In this document: in pieces, positions 37,088 through 48,436 of the stretch
Layout: every line of letters starts with the position of its first letter
How positions within the stretch are numbered: the stretch's first letter is position 1
Source of the DNA: Leucobacter massiliensis
GTDB taxonomy: Bacteria; Actinomycetota; Actinomycetes; Actinomycetales; Microbacteriaceae
Assembly (NCBI RefSeq): GCF_002982315.1
Contig: NZ_MWZD01000017.1
Coordinates: forward strand, 1 to 64,000
Reading direction: 5' to 3'
Length of the DNA: 64,000 bases
Notes under the pieces: model-generated
Told to the model about the DNA's origin: nothing
The model's input: the letters and a program-made list of their open reading frames with translations, nothing else
Databases searched by the model: none
Made by a program: the position numbers and the translations under genes

Positions 37088-37151
37088 GGGCGAGCGGGCC
37101 GGGCCGCTGAGGGGGGAACGGGCCGGACTGCTGAGGGCGAGCGGGCCGTGG
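37081..37151 (+). repeat. Three tandem 23-24-bp repeats across the MFS stop codon
   Basis: Copies at 37081-37103, 37104-37127 and 37128-37151 share the pattern CNGCTGAGGGCGAGCGGGCC. The TGA stop of the exporter lies inside the first copy and the copies each hold an in-register TGA. Confidence 0.75.
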
Positions 37152-37207
37152 GACGGCCGCGGGGGAGGTGCCGGCGGGCGTCCCGGGGCGCGCACCCGCC
37201 GCCCGCC

Positions 37208-39761
<2,554 letters not shown>

Positions 39762-39917
39762 TCTAGTATCGATGAGGTGCGCCGGACGGCGCAAGACCTC
39801 GCGCGGCGGGTCGAGCACGCGGGGCACCGGGGCACGTGGCTTCCCGCGACCCGGACCCCGCCCCGGGGCGCGCCTCGGAGACCGCGGCGCGGCGCATGCG
39901 TCACCCCGCGGCGCGGC

Positions 39918-41417
39918 TCAGGCGTCGATGACGAGGTCCGTGACGGCGGTCGAGCAGCAGGGCAGGAACTTGCCCGCTTCGATCTCACGCGCGCGGATCC
40001 CGCCCTGATGCTGCATCTCGACCTCGCCCTCGAGCTTGACGCTCTTGCACGAGCCGCACATCCCCTCCTCGCAGTTCGCGGGGATCCGGATGCCCGCACG
40101 CTGCGCGGGGCGCAGGATCGTCTCACCCGGCTCGATGCGCACCTTCAGCCGGCTCTGCATGAAGCACATCGTGAGGCTGCCGGAGCCGACCGTCTCGAAG
40201 TCCGCGGCATCGGCCGCCGCAGCGACGTCGTCCCGGTCCCGGCCTCCCGGACCCTCCGTGGCGGCGCCGGAGGAACCCTCCGCGGTGCCGGACGGGGAAA
40301 CCCCGTCTGCCGATCCCGCTCGAGCCTCCGCACCCGGCTCCGCCGCACCCGGCTCCGCCGCTCCCGGCGACGCCTCCGGCGGGGCTGCGGATCCCTCCTC
40401 CGCGACCGGCTCGCCGAGCCCCTCGACCGCGTAGGCCGACTCGGGGCCGTAGAGCTCCTCGGCGGGCGGCTCGTCGGCCGCGAGCTCGACGGCGAGATCG
40501 CTCGCGAGCGCCACCTCCTCCGCATACTCGCGGATCGTCTGGCGGTCGCCCGTGAAGTACTCCATGAAGATCGAGGTGTCGTCGACGCCGATGCTCCGCA
40601 GCAGCTCCTCCGCCATCGTGAGGTACCCCTCGGGCCCGCAGGCGTACACCTGGCGGCCGTTCGCATCGGGCGCCACCTCGTTGAGCATCGACGCCGTCAG
40701 CCGGCCCGCCATCCACTCCCAGCTGCCCGGGGTGTCCCGGTTGCCCAGGGACCAGAACACCTTGATCCGGGAGTCGGTCGCCGCGAGGTATTCGAGCTCG
40801 TTCGAGAAGGCGAAGCCACCGGCCTTCGCCGCGTGGTAGAGCAGCACCACATCGGCCTGGCCCGGCAGGCTGTGGATGGTGCGGATCATCGACATCAGCG
40901 GCGTGATGCCCGCCCCGGCGCCCAGCAGCAGGTAGCGCGCGCGCCGGTCCGCGTCGGGCAGGTGGAAGGCACCCACCGGTCCGAGCATGTCGAGCACCGT
41001 GCCCGGGCGCACCTGCTCGTGCGCCCAGGAGGAGACGAGGCCGTTCGGATCCCGCTTGATCGAGATCGAGAAGGTCCACGGCTGCGTCGGCGCGCTCGAT
41101 ATCGAGTAGCTGCGGTCGACCGGGGCCTCGCCCTCGCCGTGCACCGGGAACTCGATGTTGAGGTACTGCCCGGCGCGGAAGGAGAGCGGGGCCCCGTCCA
41201 CCCGGCGGAACACGAAGGTCATCATGTCCCCGGGCTCCGTCACGGTCTCGACGCACTCGGCGAGGAACTCCTGCGGGCGGTAGGGATCGAGCGCCCGCGC
41301 GGCCGGGCTCGACGCCGGGGCGTCGGCCGCCGCCGCGAGCGCGCGGTTCCAGGGCATCTCGAGCCCGCTGATGCGCAGCGGCTCGGGGGCCGAGATGGGC
41401 GAGGTGCTCAGCGTCAT
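39918..41417 (-). CDS. gbcB: Glycine betaine monooxygenase reductase subunit
   Basis: Electron donor to the Rieske oxygenase. 499 residues: an FAD-binding ferredoxin-reductase domain (about 45-145, RSYSISSAPT), an NAD domain (about 150-290, LLGAGAGITPLMSMI), and a C-terminal plant-type [2Fe-2S] ferredoxin with CEEGMCGSC and a fourth Cys in KFLPCCS. A low-complexity Ala/Glu/Gly/Pro linker of about 110 residues between the reductase and ferredoxin parts makes it some 130 residues longer than typical GbcB. The ATG overlaps the gbcA stop by 4 bp. Confidence 0.9.
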   Translation of the reverse strand: MTLSTSPISAPEPLRISGLEMPWNRALAAAADAPASSPAARALDPYRPQEFLAECVETVTEPGDMMTFVFRRVDGAPLSFRAGQYLNIEFPVHGEGEAPVDRSYSISSAPTQPWTFSISIKRDPNGLVSSWAHEQVRPGTVLDMLGPVGAFHLPDADRRARYLLLGAGAGITPLMSMIRTIHSLPGQADVVLLYHAAKAGGFAFSNELEYLAATDSRIKVFWSLGNRDTPGSWEWMAGRLTASMLNEVAPDANGRQVYACGPEGYLTMAEELLRSIGVDDTSIFMEYFTGDRQTIREYAEEVALASDLAVELAADEPPAEELYGPESAYAVEGLGEPVAEEGSAAPPEASPGAAEPGAAEPGAEARAGSADGVSPSGTAEGSSGAATEGPGGRDRDDVAAAADAADFETVGSGSLTMCFMQSRLKVRIEPGETILRPAQRAGIRIPANCEEGMCGSCKSVKLEGEVEMQHQGGIRAREIEAGKFLPCCSTAVTDLVIDA

Positions 41418-42718
41418 GCGATGTGTTCCCGCATGCGCTGGGTGTACCAGTTGACGAAGGCCTCGACCTGGTACTCGCTGTCCATGTAGGGCCCCTGCTC
41501 GTAGGCGGGGCTGGCTGCGCCGAGCTGGCACATCTCGACGAAGGCCTTGTCTTGGAGGTTCGTCTGCTTCCACACGTGCGTGAGCTCGTCGAGGTCGTAG
41601 TCGACGCCCTCGACGGCGTCGTCGGCCACGAGCCAGGTGGTGCGCACGAGCGTCTGGTGCTCGTTGATGGGGATCGCCGCGAAGGTGACGATGTGATCGG
41701 AGAGGAAGTGGAACCACGAGTTGGGCTGCAGGTGCAGCGAGCAGCGGCCGAGGCGGAAGTCGCGCAGGCTGCCCAGCAGCTTCTTCGAGAGCCGGCGGCC
41801 GGTGGCCGAGAACGACTCGCCGGCGCCGTCGAGCGACTCGCGGGAGATGCGGAAGCCCGCGATGCGGGTGTCGAGCTGCTCGATCACCTCGTGGTGGAGC
41901 CCGTAGCGGTCGCAGCGCTCCTCGAGCTGGATCTTCGCCTCGACGTTGCGGGCCCAGACCTCCTCGAGGTGGGGCGGGATCAGGCCGTCGCTGAGCCCCC
42001 AGGTGGGGAACAGGGAGCAGGCGAGCTCGGGGTGGCCGTCGCAGTGGTAGCACTCGCGGTTGTTCTCCATCACCAGCTTCCAGTTGCCCTCTTCGATGAT
42101 GTTCTGCTGGTAGGCGACCTTCGTCTGGGAGATGTCGTGCGGCGCGAGGTAGGGCTCGATGAGCGGGATGACCTCGTCGAAGTCCTCGGGCGGCTCCTCC
42201 GCGAGGCAGGTGAAGACGAGGCCCGCGACGATCCGCACCTGCGCGCGCTTGAGGGCGAAGCACTCCTTGTCGAGCTTCTCACCGGGGGCCGTGGACGCGT
42301 GGATCAGCGTTCCGTCCTCCGCGTAGGTCCACGAGTGGTAGCCGCAGACCATGTTGCCGGTGGAGCCGCGGCTCTCGGTGAGCACCCGGGCGCCGCGGTG
42401 GCGGCAGATGTTGTGGAGCACGTTCACCCCGCCGTCGTCCGTGCGCAGCACGATGAGCGCATAGGGTCCGAAATCGAGCGTGACGTAGTCGCCCGGCTCG
42501 GGGATCTCGGCGATGCTCGCCGTGAAGATCCAGTGCTTGCCGAAGATGCCCTCCATATCGGCCTTGAAGATGCCCGGATCGGTGTAGAAGGGCCCCTCCA
42601 TCGAGTAGCCGGTGCGGCGGCGCTCCAGCAGCTCGGTGAGCTGCGCGAGCGTTTCGGCCGGCACGAAGCCCGTGTCCGGGCGCTGCTCGCTGCGGGGTCT
42701 GGTCAGGGTGTAGCTCAT
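41414..42718 (-). CDS. gbcA: Glycine betaine monooxygenase oxygenase subunit
   Basis: Rieske non-haem iron oxygenase that removes one methyl of glycine betaine as formaldehyde to give dimethylglycine. 434 residues. The Rieske cluster ligands are C105, H107 (CRHRGA), C125 and H128 (CGYHSW). Mononuclear iron histidines are H225 and H229 in NNRECYHCDGHPEL. It is first in the gbcA-gbcB operon. A good promoter precedes it (TTGCAC, 16 bp, TAGATT), intergenic with the divergent LysR gene. Confidence 0.93.
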   Translation of the reverse strand: MSYTLTRPRSEQRPDTGFVPAETLAQLTELLERRRTGYSMEGPFYTDPGIFKADMEGIFGKHWIFTASIAEIPEPGDYVTLDFGPYALIVLRTDDGGVNVLHNICRHRGARVLTESRGSTGNMVCGYHSWTYAEDGTLIHASTAPGEKLDKECFALKRAQVRIVAGLVFTCLAEEPPEDFDEVIPLIEPYLAPHDISQTKVAYQQNIIEEGNWKLVMENNRECYHCDGHPELACSLFPTWGLSDGLIPPHLEEVWARNVEAKIQLEERCDRYGLHHEVIEQLDTRIAGFRISRESLDGAGESFSATGRRLSKKLLGSLRDFRLGRCSLHLQPNSWFHFLSDHIVTFAAIPINEHQTLVRTTWLVADDAVEGVDYDLDELTHVWKQTNLQDKAFVEMCQLGAASPAYEQGPYMDSEYQVEAFVNWYTQRMREHIA

Positions 42719-42793
42719 GCGATCTCCATTGATTGAACCGTGGCCGAGCGACCCCGGGGAGCCGCAGCGGCCCTGACGACGCTGACGTCCCTC

Positions 42794-42852
42794 AATCTAG
42801 GCTCGTTCAAGAAAGGTGCAAAACAATGTTGATCATCGTGCAGAATATCTGC
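42794..42852. promoter_or_regulatory. gbcA promoter and LysR operator
   Basis: On the minus strand TTGCAC (42816-42821) and TAGATT (42794-42799) are spaced 16 bp and would drive gbcA. GCAGA-ATA-TCTGC (42840-42852), a palindrome with T-N-A character, touches the LysR start codon. This fits an activator site near -60 of gbcA combined with autorepression. Confidence 0.6.
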
Positions 42853-43782
42853 ATGATCGACCCTCGGCTCGCGACGCTGCGCACCTTCGCCTCCTGCGGC
42901 ACCATCTCGGGCACGGCCGAGCTCACCGGCCTCTCGCCGTCGGCGGTCTCCGCGCAGCTGCGCGAGGTGCAGCGGGCGCTCGGGGTGCGACTGCTCGTGC
43001 GCGACGGCCGCGGCCTGCGTCTCACGGCCGCCGGTCACGAGCTCGTGAGCCGCTCCGACGGGCTCGTCGAGGAGTGGGAGCGGATCCGGGCGGCGGTGCT
43101 GAGCGAGGGACGGCAGCTGCAGTCCCGGCTGGGGATCGGCGGCTTCTCGACCGCCGCCGCGAACCTGCTCGCCCCGCTCGCCGCGCGGCTGCGCGAGAGC
43201 CGCCCGGATGTCCGGGTGCACGTGGTCGAGGCGGATCCGGCGCGCTGCGCCGAGCTGCTGCTCGCGGAGCGGCTCGACCTGGCCGTGATCGTCGCCATGC
43301 AGGCCGAGGCCCGCGACGGAGACGACTCGCGCTTCGAGCAGTTCGAGCTGCTCGCGGACCCGCTCGACGTGATGATGCCCAGTGACCACCGGCTCGCGGG
43401 GCGCGACTCCGTGGCCCTCGCCGAACTGGCCGGGGAGGACTGGATCACGGCCGCGTCCGGCCCGTACTTCGCGCTGTTCGTGGCGGCGTTCACGGCCGCT
43501 GGCCTCACCCCGCGGGTGCGCCATGAAGTGCTCGAGTGGGAGACGTCGATGGCGCTCGTCGGGGCGGGCATGGGGGTGGGGCTCGTGCCCCGGCTGGTGA
43601 GCGTGGCCGGGACCCCGAATGTGACGCGGGTGCGGATCGCGGGCGCTGCGGCGCCCAAGCGCACGATCCTGGCCGTGGTGCGCCGGGGCGCTGCCGAGTC
43701 GACGCTGATCCGGGAGTCCCTGCTCGCGCTGCGCGGCATCGCTGCGTCGATCCTCGAGACGCGGCTCTCCGAGGACTCGTGA
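42853..43782 (+). CDS. LysR-family regulator of the betaine genes
   Basis: 309 residues. N-terminal winged helix (about 1-60, TLRTFASCGTISGTAELTGL in the helix region) and a type 2 periplasmic-binding effector domain (about 90-295). Divergent from gbcA, hence a likely local activator of betaine demethylation. CAGAAT lies 6 nt before the ATG and there is no ribosome site, so leaderless. In pseudomonads this job belongs to an AraC-type protein (GbdR), so the regulator type differs here. Confidence 0.8.
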   Translation: MIDPRLATLRTFASCGTISGTAELTGLSPSAVSAQLREVQRALGVRLLVRDGRGLRLTAAGHELVSRSDGLVEEWERIRAAVLSEGRQLQSRLGIGGFSTAAANLLAPLAARLRESRPDVRVHVVEADPARCAELLLAERLDLAVIVAMQAEARDGDDSRFEQFELLADPLDVMMPSDHRLAGRDSVALAELAGEDWITAASGPYFALFVAAFTAAGLTPRVRHEVLEWETSMALVGAGMGVGLVPRLVSVAGTPNVTRVRIAGAAAPKRTILAVVRRGAAESTLIRESLLALRGIAASILETRLSEDS

Positions 43783-43796
43783 CTAGACTGTCGGGC

Positions 43797-44612
43797 ATGC
43801 GCGAGGAGGTGGCCGCCCGGGGCGGCGGGGGTGGTCGCGGTGACGCCTCGCCGGTGCAATCGGTCGACCGGGCGCTGCGGATCCTGGAGCACGTCGCCGA
43901 CCGGGGCGCCGCCGGCATCGCGGAGATCGCCGCGGAACTCGGGGTGCATCGCTCCACGGCGTTCCGCCTGCTCGCCACGCTCGAGGCTCGTCGCTTCGTG
44001 GTGCGCGGCCCCGACGGCGCCTACCGGCTCGGGGGCGGCGCACTGCGCATCGCGGGCGCGGTGACGGCGCGCGTCGACTTCGCCCGGGAAGCGCAGCTCG
44101 TCTGCGACGAGGTGACCGCGGAGCTGGGGGAGACGTCGAACGTGGCGATCCTCGTGGACGGCGACGCCGTGAACATCGCCCAGGCGACGGGCAGCGGCAG
44201 CGTCGCGGTCCGCGATCAGTTCGTCGGTCAGCGCACGCCGGCGCACGCCACCTCATCGGGGAAGGTGCTGCTCGCCTCGGAGGGGCCCGCCGCCCTGGAG
44301 CGCGTGATCGCGGAGGGGCTCCGGCGCTACTCCGAGTCCACGATCGTCGAGCCGGAACGGCTCTCGGACGAGCTGCGGCTCGTGCGGGACCGCGGCTGGG
44401 CCGCGGCACTCGCGGAGTGGCAGGAGCACGCGCACGCCGTCGCGGTGCCCGTCCGCGACTCGGACGGCGCGGTGATCGCGGCGCTGAGTGTCACGGCGCC
44501 CGCCTTCCGCATGCCGGAGAGCGAGCTGCCGGCCCTCGCGGCCACCCTGCGCGCGCACGCGGACGAGCTGTCGCGGCGTCTCGGCCACCGGGTGCCGCCC
44601 GCGCGCGGATAG
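43797..44612 (+). CDS. IclR-family regulator
   Basis: 271 residues. A Gly-rich start (ARGGGGGRGD), winged helix (about 20-80, GVHRSTAFRLLATLEAR), and an IclR ligand domain (about 95-265). TAGACT lies 7 nt before the ATG (leaderless). It follows the LysR gene after 14 bp. A candidate for the tandem palindromes before dmg. The effector is unknown. Confidence 0.8.
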   Translation: MREEVAARGGGGGRGDASPVQSVDRALRILEHVADRGAAGIAEIAAELGVHRSTAFRLLATLEARRFVVRGPDGAYRLGGGALRIAGAVTARVDFAREAQLVCDEVTAELGETSNVAILVDGDAVNIAQATGSGSVAVRDQFVGQRTPAHATSSGKVLLASEGPAALERVIAEGLRRYSESTIVEPERLSDELRLVRDRGWAAALAEWQEHAHAVAVPVRDSDGAVIAALSVTAPAFRMPESELPALAATLRAHADELSRRLGHRVPPARG

Positions 44613-44926
44613 GCGGGCGGGGCAGCGCGGCGCGCGAAGGCGCACCCGCGGAGAAAGTGGCCTCAGTGTGAATTTGGGCGTAATGCTTGGCGACGGCACC
44701 CGAGCGCGATAGCCTGAAACAGATATATGAGTTACACGTCACGGTGTCCCCCCTCGGCCCCCCGCCCCCCGCTCCGGAGCCGGCTCTGGGCGCACCGCGC
44801 TCCGCGATCCGGGGGGACCGCGGCCCGAGCGGGATTTCGCAGTACCGGTCAGCGCCGACCGTGAGCGCCCGGTTCCCTGGGGGAACTGAGGTGCCGCGAG
44901 CTCGGCGCCCGTGAAAGGAGTGCCGC
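44613..44926 (+). promoter_or_regulatory. 314-bp promoter region and long leader of the betaine transporter
   Basis: No gene is seen. A TAGCCT -10 box (44710-44715) and the GATATAT operator (44720-44731) imply a leader of about 200 nt. The leader holds C-runs and GC-rich inverted pieces near 44760-44880, and AAAGGAG lies before the GTG. I do not recognise a known riboswitch. Such a leader on an osmolyte transporter could be regulatory. Confidence 0.5.
44720..44731. promoter_or_regulatory. GATATAT operator at the BCCT promoter
   Basis: CAGATATATGAG lies at the expected transcription start. It matches CTGATATATCAC at 49430 and CTGATATATTAG at 50592. AT-only hexamers are rare in this GC-rich sequence, so three copies at related promoters is meaningful. 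Confidence 0.6.
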
Positions 44927-46873
44927 GTGGCACGTTCACCCCGCCCCAAGCGCCCTCAGACCACTGAGGAGCACATCGCCTTCCTGCAGCAGAGCAAGCA
45001 GCCGACGAAGACCCGACGGCGCACGGGCGTCGACGCCATCGTCTTCGGCGCCGCAGGCGCGATCGCTCTCGCCTTCATCGTCTGGGGCATCATCTCCCCG
45101 TCGGGCCTGGGCAACGTCGCCTCGCAGCTGCTGGCGGGCACCATGAACAACTTCGGCTGGCTCTTCGTCGTCGCCGGGGCGCTGTTCGCGACCTTCGTGA
45201 TCGTCGTCGCCGTCAGCAAGTTCGGCCGGATCCCGCTCGGCAAGGACGACGAGCGACCGCAGTTCAAGACCGCCTCGTGGATCTCGATGATGTTCGCCAC
45301 CGGCATGGGCATCGGGCTCGTCTTCTACGGAGTGGGGGAGCCGCTGTTCTTCTACCTCGCGCCCCCGCCGGACACGGTGACCGCCGCGTCGAGCGAGGCG
45401 ATCAGCGTCGCGATGGGTCAGACCCTCTTCCACTGGACGCTCTTCCCGTGGGCCATGTACGCGATCGTCGGCCTCGGCATCGCCTACAGCACCTACCGCC
45501 TCGGGCGCTCCATGCTCTTCTCCTCGATGTTCACCTCGCTGTTCGGCGAGCGCGTCGTGAACGGGGCGGGCGGGCGCATCATCAACGTGCTCGCGATCCT
45601 CGCGACCCTCTTCGGCTCGGCCTGCTCGCTCGGACTCGGCGCACTGCAGATCGGCGGCGGCATCCAGTCGAGCGGTATCGTCGGCCAGGTCACGACCCCG
45701 CTGCTCGTCGGCGTCATCGCCGTGCTCACCGCCGCCTTCGTCGCCTCGGCCGTCTCCGGCATCGAGCGGGGCATCCAGTGGCTGTCCAACATCAACATGG
45801 TGCTCGCCGTGCTGCTCGCGGTCATCGTCTTCATCGGCGGCCCCACGCTCTTCATCCTCAACGTCGTGCCGACCTCGATCGGCTCCTTCGTCGAGATGCT
45901 GCCGCAGATGGCCTCGCGCACCACCGGCCTCGGCGATGACGTGTCGACGTGGCTGTCCAACTGGACCGTGTTCTACTGGGCGTGGTGGGTGTCGTGGTCG
46001 CCCTTCGTCGGCATCTTCATCGCACGCATCTCACGCGGCCGCACGATCCGCCAGTTCATCGTGGGCGTGCTCTTCGTCCCGTCCCTCGTGTCGCTGTTCT
46101 GGTTCGCGATCTTCGGCGGCGGCGCGATCGGCATCCAGCAGCGCGCCGAGCAGGGACGCGACAACGTCGAAGCGCTCGTGCAGATGGTCGACGGCGCGCC
46201 GCAGCTGAACTTCGACACCGCGCTCTTCGACCTGCTGAATGCGCTGCCGCTTCCCGCGTTCATCACGATGGCGCTCGTCGCCCTCGCAGTCGTGCTCATC
46301 GCGATCTTCTTCGTCACCGGGGCCGATTCGGCCTCGATCGTGATGGGGGCGCTCTCCGAGAACGGGGTGCTCGACCCGACGAAGCGCTCGGTGATCTTCT
46401 GGGGCGTCGCGACCGGCGCCGTGGCGGCCGTGATGCTGCTGGCCGGAGGCGATCACCCCTCGGAGGCGCTGAACGGCCTGAAGAACATCACGATCGTGTC
46501 TGCGCTGCCCTTCGTGATCGTGATGGTGCTGCTCTGCGCCGCCCTCTGGCGCGATCTCTCCCGCGACCCGCTCGTGATCCGCGGCGCACTCGCCTCCAAG
46601 CTGCTGGAGGAAGCCGTCGTGGCGGGGGTGGACCGGCACGCCGAAGGCCAGGCCTTCGGACTGGTCACCAGCGAGATCACGATCATCACGGAGGAGCAGA
46701 TCACCGCGGACGCCGAGGCCAAGCGAGCGGCGAGCGGCTCGCCGATCGTCGAGGGCGCCTCACCGGGCGCCGATCCCGACCCCGCTGCCGCGCAGCCGGA
46801 CCGGGCAGCGGCGGCGGGCCCGGATGCCGAGGCCGGTCCCGACACCACCGAGAAGCAGGTCACGGGAGGCTGA
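44927..46873 (+). CDS. BCCT-family betaine/choline/carnitine transporter
   Basis: 648 residues, 12 predicted helices with extended termini. The glycine-rich motif GMGIGLVFYGVGEPLFFY marks sodium-coupled BCCT members. The Trp-rich segment FYWAWWVSWSPFVGIFIARIS is the family signature in helix 8. The acidic C-terminal tail (about 580-648), rich in Ala, Pro and Asp, may be an osmosensor as in BetP. Substrate glycine betaine is inferred from the surrounding catabolic genes. Confidence 0.9.
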   Translation: MARSPRPKRPQTTEEHIAFLQQSKQPTKTRRRTGVDAIVFGAAGAIALAFIVWGIISPSGLGNVASQLLAGTMNNFGWLFVVAGALFATFVIVVAVSKFGRIPLGKDDERPQFKTASWISMMFATGMGIGLVFYGVGEPLFFYLAPPPDTVTAASSEAISVAMGQTLFHWTLFPWAMYAIVGLGIAYSTYRLGRSMLFSSMFTSLFGERVVNGAGGRIINVLAILATLFGSACSLGLGALQIGGGIQSSGIVGQVTTPLLVGVIAVLTAAFVASAVSGIERGIQWLSNINMVLAVLLAVIVFIGGPTLFILNVVPTSIGSFVEMLPQMASRTTGLGDDVSTWLSNWTVFYWAWWVSWSPFVGIFIARISRGRTIRQFIVGVLFVPSLVSLFWFAIFGGGAIGIQQRAEQGRDNVEALVQMVDGAPQLNFDTALFDLLNALPLPAFITMALVALAVVLIAIFFVTGADSASIVMGALSENGVLDPTKRSVIFWGVATGAVAAVMLLAGGDHPSEALNGLKNITIVSALPFVIVMVLLCAALWRDLSRDPLVIRGALASKLLEEAVVAGVDRHAEGQAFGLVTSEITIITEEQITADAEAKRAASGSPIVEGASPGADPDPAAAQPDRAAAAGPDAEAGPDTTEKQVTGG

Positions 46874-46897
46874 TCCCTCCCGCGCACAGGCCGCGAA

Positions 46898-46926
46898 GGG
46901 CCCCGGAGCCGAGCGCTCCGGGGCCC
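46898..46926. terminator. Convergent terminator between BCCT and MFS genes
   Basis: GGGCCCCGGAGC and its perfect complement around CGAGC, placed between two convergent stops. Confidence 0.85.
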
Positions 46927-46934
46927 GCGTGATG

Positions 46935-48260
46935 TCAGTGCCGGAGATCGACCGGCGCGGTGTCGAGGGCGACGAGCTTGGTCTCGGGCGCCCACGCGAT
47001 CGAGGCGAGGAGCCCGACGAGCGAGAAAGCCGCCATGAGGAGCAGCGTGGTGCTCACCCCGAGCGAGTCGAGCGCCAGCGGGAACAGGTACGTCGCCCCG
47101 GCCGCGCCGATGCGGCTGATCGCCGCGGCGAAGCCGACGCCCGTGCTCCGGTAGTGGGTCTCGAACATCTCGGGCGGGTAGACGTACTGGATCGTGTTCG
47201 AGGCCACGATCACGAACACGAAGGCGCCGAACACCACGAGCTTCAGCACCGGCGGCTGATCCGCCCACAGGCCCAGGTAGACGAGCATCGCCGCGAGCAC
47301 CGCGAAGGTCCAGATCACGAAACCCCGGCGCGACATGACCGCGAGCAGCCAGATCCCGAATGCGGCGCCGGCCAGCTGGAAGGCGTTGACGAGCAGATCG
47401 AAGCCGAAGGTGCCGCCGAAGCCGAGGCTGTCCAGCACGGGAGTGATGAAGGTGAAGATCGCGAACAGCGGTCCCACCTGGCAGAGCCAGAACAGTCCCG
47501 AATAGACGATCCGCCGCCAGTCGTTCTGCGTGAAGAACTCGCGCAGCGAGCTGCTGGTCTCCGTCTTCACGATGCTCGGCAGGCCGTACTCGGCGCCCCA
47601 GTGCTTCCTCACGACCTGCTCGGCCTCGGCGATGCGGCCACGGCTCTGCAGCCAGCGCGGCGACTCGGGGATCGTGACGCGCACGATGAGCACGAGCACC
47701 GCCGGGATCGCGCTCGTGGCGAGCAGCCAGCGCCACGCCGCCGGGTCCCAGAAGTGGGAGACGACGAACGCCGAGATGAAGCCGACGAACCAGAACGGCG
47801 CGATCATGCCGAGCAGCAGGGAGCGCTTCTTCACGGGGGTGAACTCGGCGAGGAGCGAGGTGCCGACGGCGTACTCGACGCCGATGAGCAGGCCGATGAG
47901 CAGCCGGTAGGCGACGAGGTCCCAGGTGCCGACGACGAAGAGCTGCAGGATCGAGACGATGACGAAGCCGACGAGATTCCAGAAGAACACGCGCTTGCGG
48001 CCGAAGCGGTCGGCGACCCGGCCGAAGAACAGGCCGCTGATGAAGATGCCGATGAGGGCGCTCGCCGCGATGAGCCCGCTGCCGAGCAGCGAGAGGCCGA
48101 GCTCCTCCGAGGCTGGGCCGACCGCCCCTCCGATGACGCCGAGGATGTAGCCGTCGACGAAGATGCCGCCGAGTGCGGCGATGGTGACGATGACGACCAT
48201 CCGGTTGACCGGGGCCTCGTCGTAGGGGCGGAGGGGGGTAGGGGCGGAGCGCAGGGACAT
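46935..48260 (-). CDS. MFS transporter (sugar/aromatic-acid porter type)
   Basis: 441 residues, 12 helices. Loop 2-3 motif GRVADRFGRKRVFFW, ESPRWLQSRGR before the central loop, and YPPEMFETHYRSTGVGFAAAISR in the second half place it in the SP/AAHS group. AAGGAGG precedes the ATG. It lies on the same strand and downstream of purU (176-bp gap), inside the betaine region. It may import a related methylated amine such as choline, carnitine or creatine. Substrate is not proven. Confidence 0.8.
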   Translation of the reverse strand: MSLRSAPTPLRPYDEAPVNRMVVIVTIAALGGIFVDGYILGVIGGAVGPASEELGLSLLGSGLIAASALIGIFISGLFFGRVADRFGRKRVFFWNLVGFVIVSILQLFVVGTWDLVAYRLLIGLLIGVEYAVGTSLLAEFTPVKKRSLLLGMIAPFWFVGFISAFVVSHFWDPAAWRWLLATSAIPAVLVLIVRVTIPESPRWLQSRGRIAEAEQVVRKHWGAEYGLPSIVKTETSSSLREFFTQNDWRRIVYSGLFWLCQVGPLFAIFTFITPVLDSLGFGGTFGFDLLVNAFQLAGAAFGIWLLAVMSRRGFVIWTFAVLAAMLVYLGLWADQPPVLKLVVFGAFVFVIVASNTIQYVYPPEMFETHYRSTGVGFAAAISRIGAAGATYLFPLALDSLGVSTTLLLMAAFSLVGLLASIAWAPETKLVALDTAPVDLRH

Positions 48261-48436
48261 CGGGGGGTGATCCTCCTTGATCGGCGATGCGGCCGGACGC
48301 GCGGCGGTGCGCGCCCGGTGGGTCTCGCGATCGGGCCGCGAGGTCTCGCACGGCGCATGCGAGGAGAGTGCTGAGGCGAGGCGACGTGGGCAGTGCCGCC
48401 CCGCCCCAGGGTCTATCGGTGCACGGGCGGGTCGCC

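Noticed and set aside
34436-37195. 919-codon open frame antisense to htpX and the MFS exporter
   Set aside because: Shadow frame; His/Arg/Glu-rich with no recognisable domains, while both plus-strand genes are certain.
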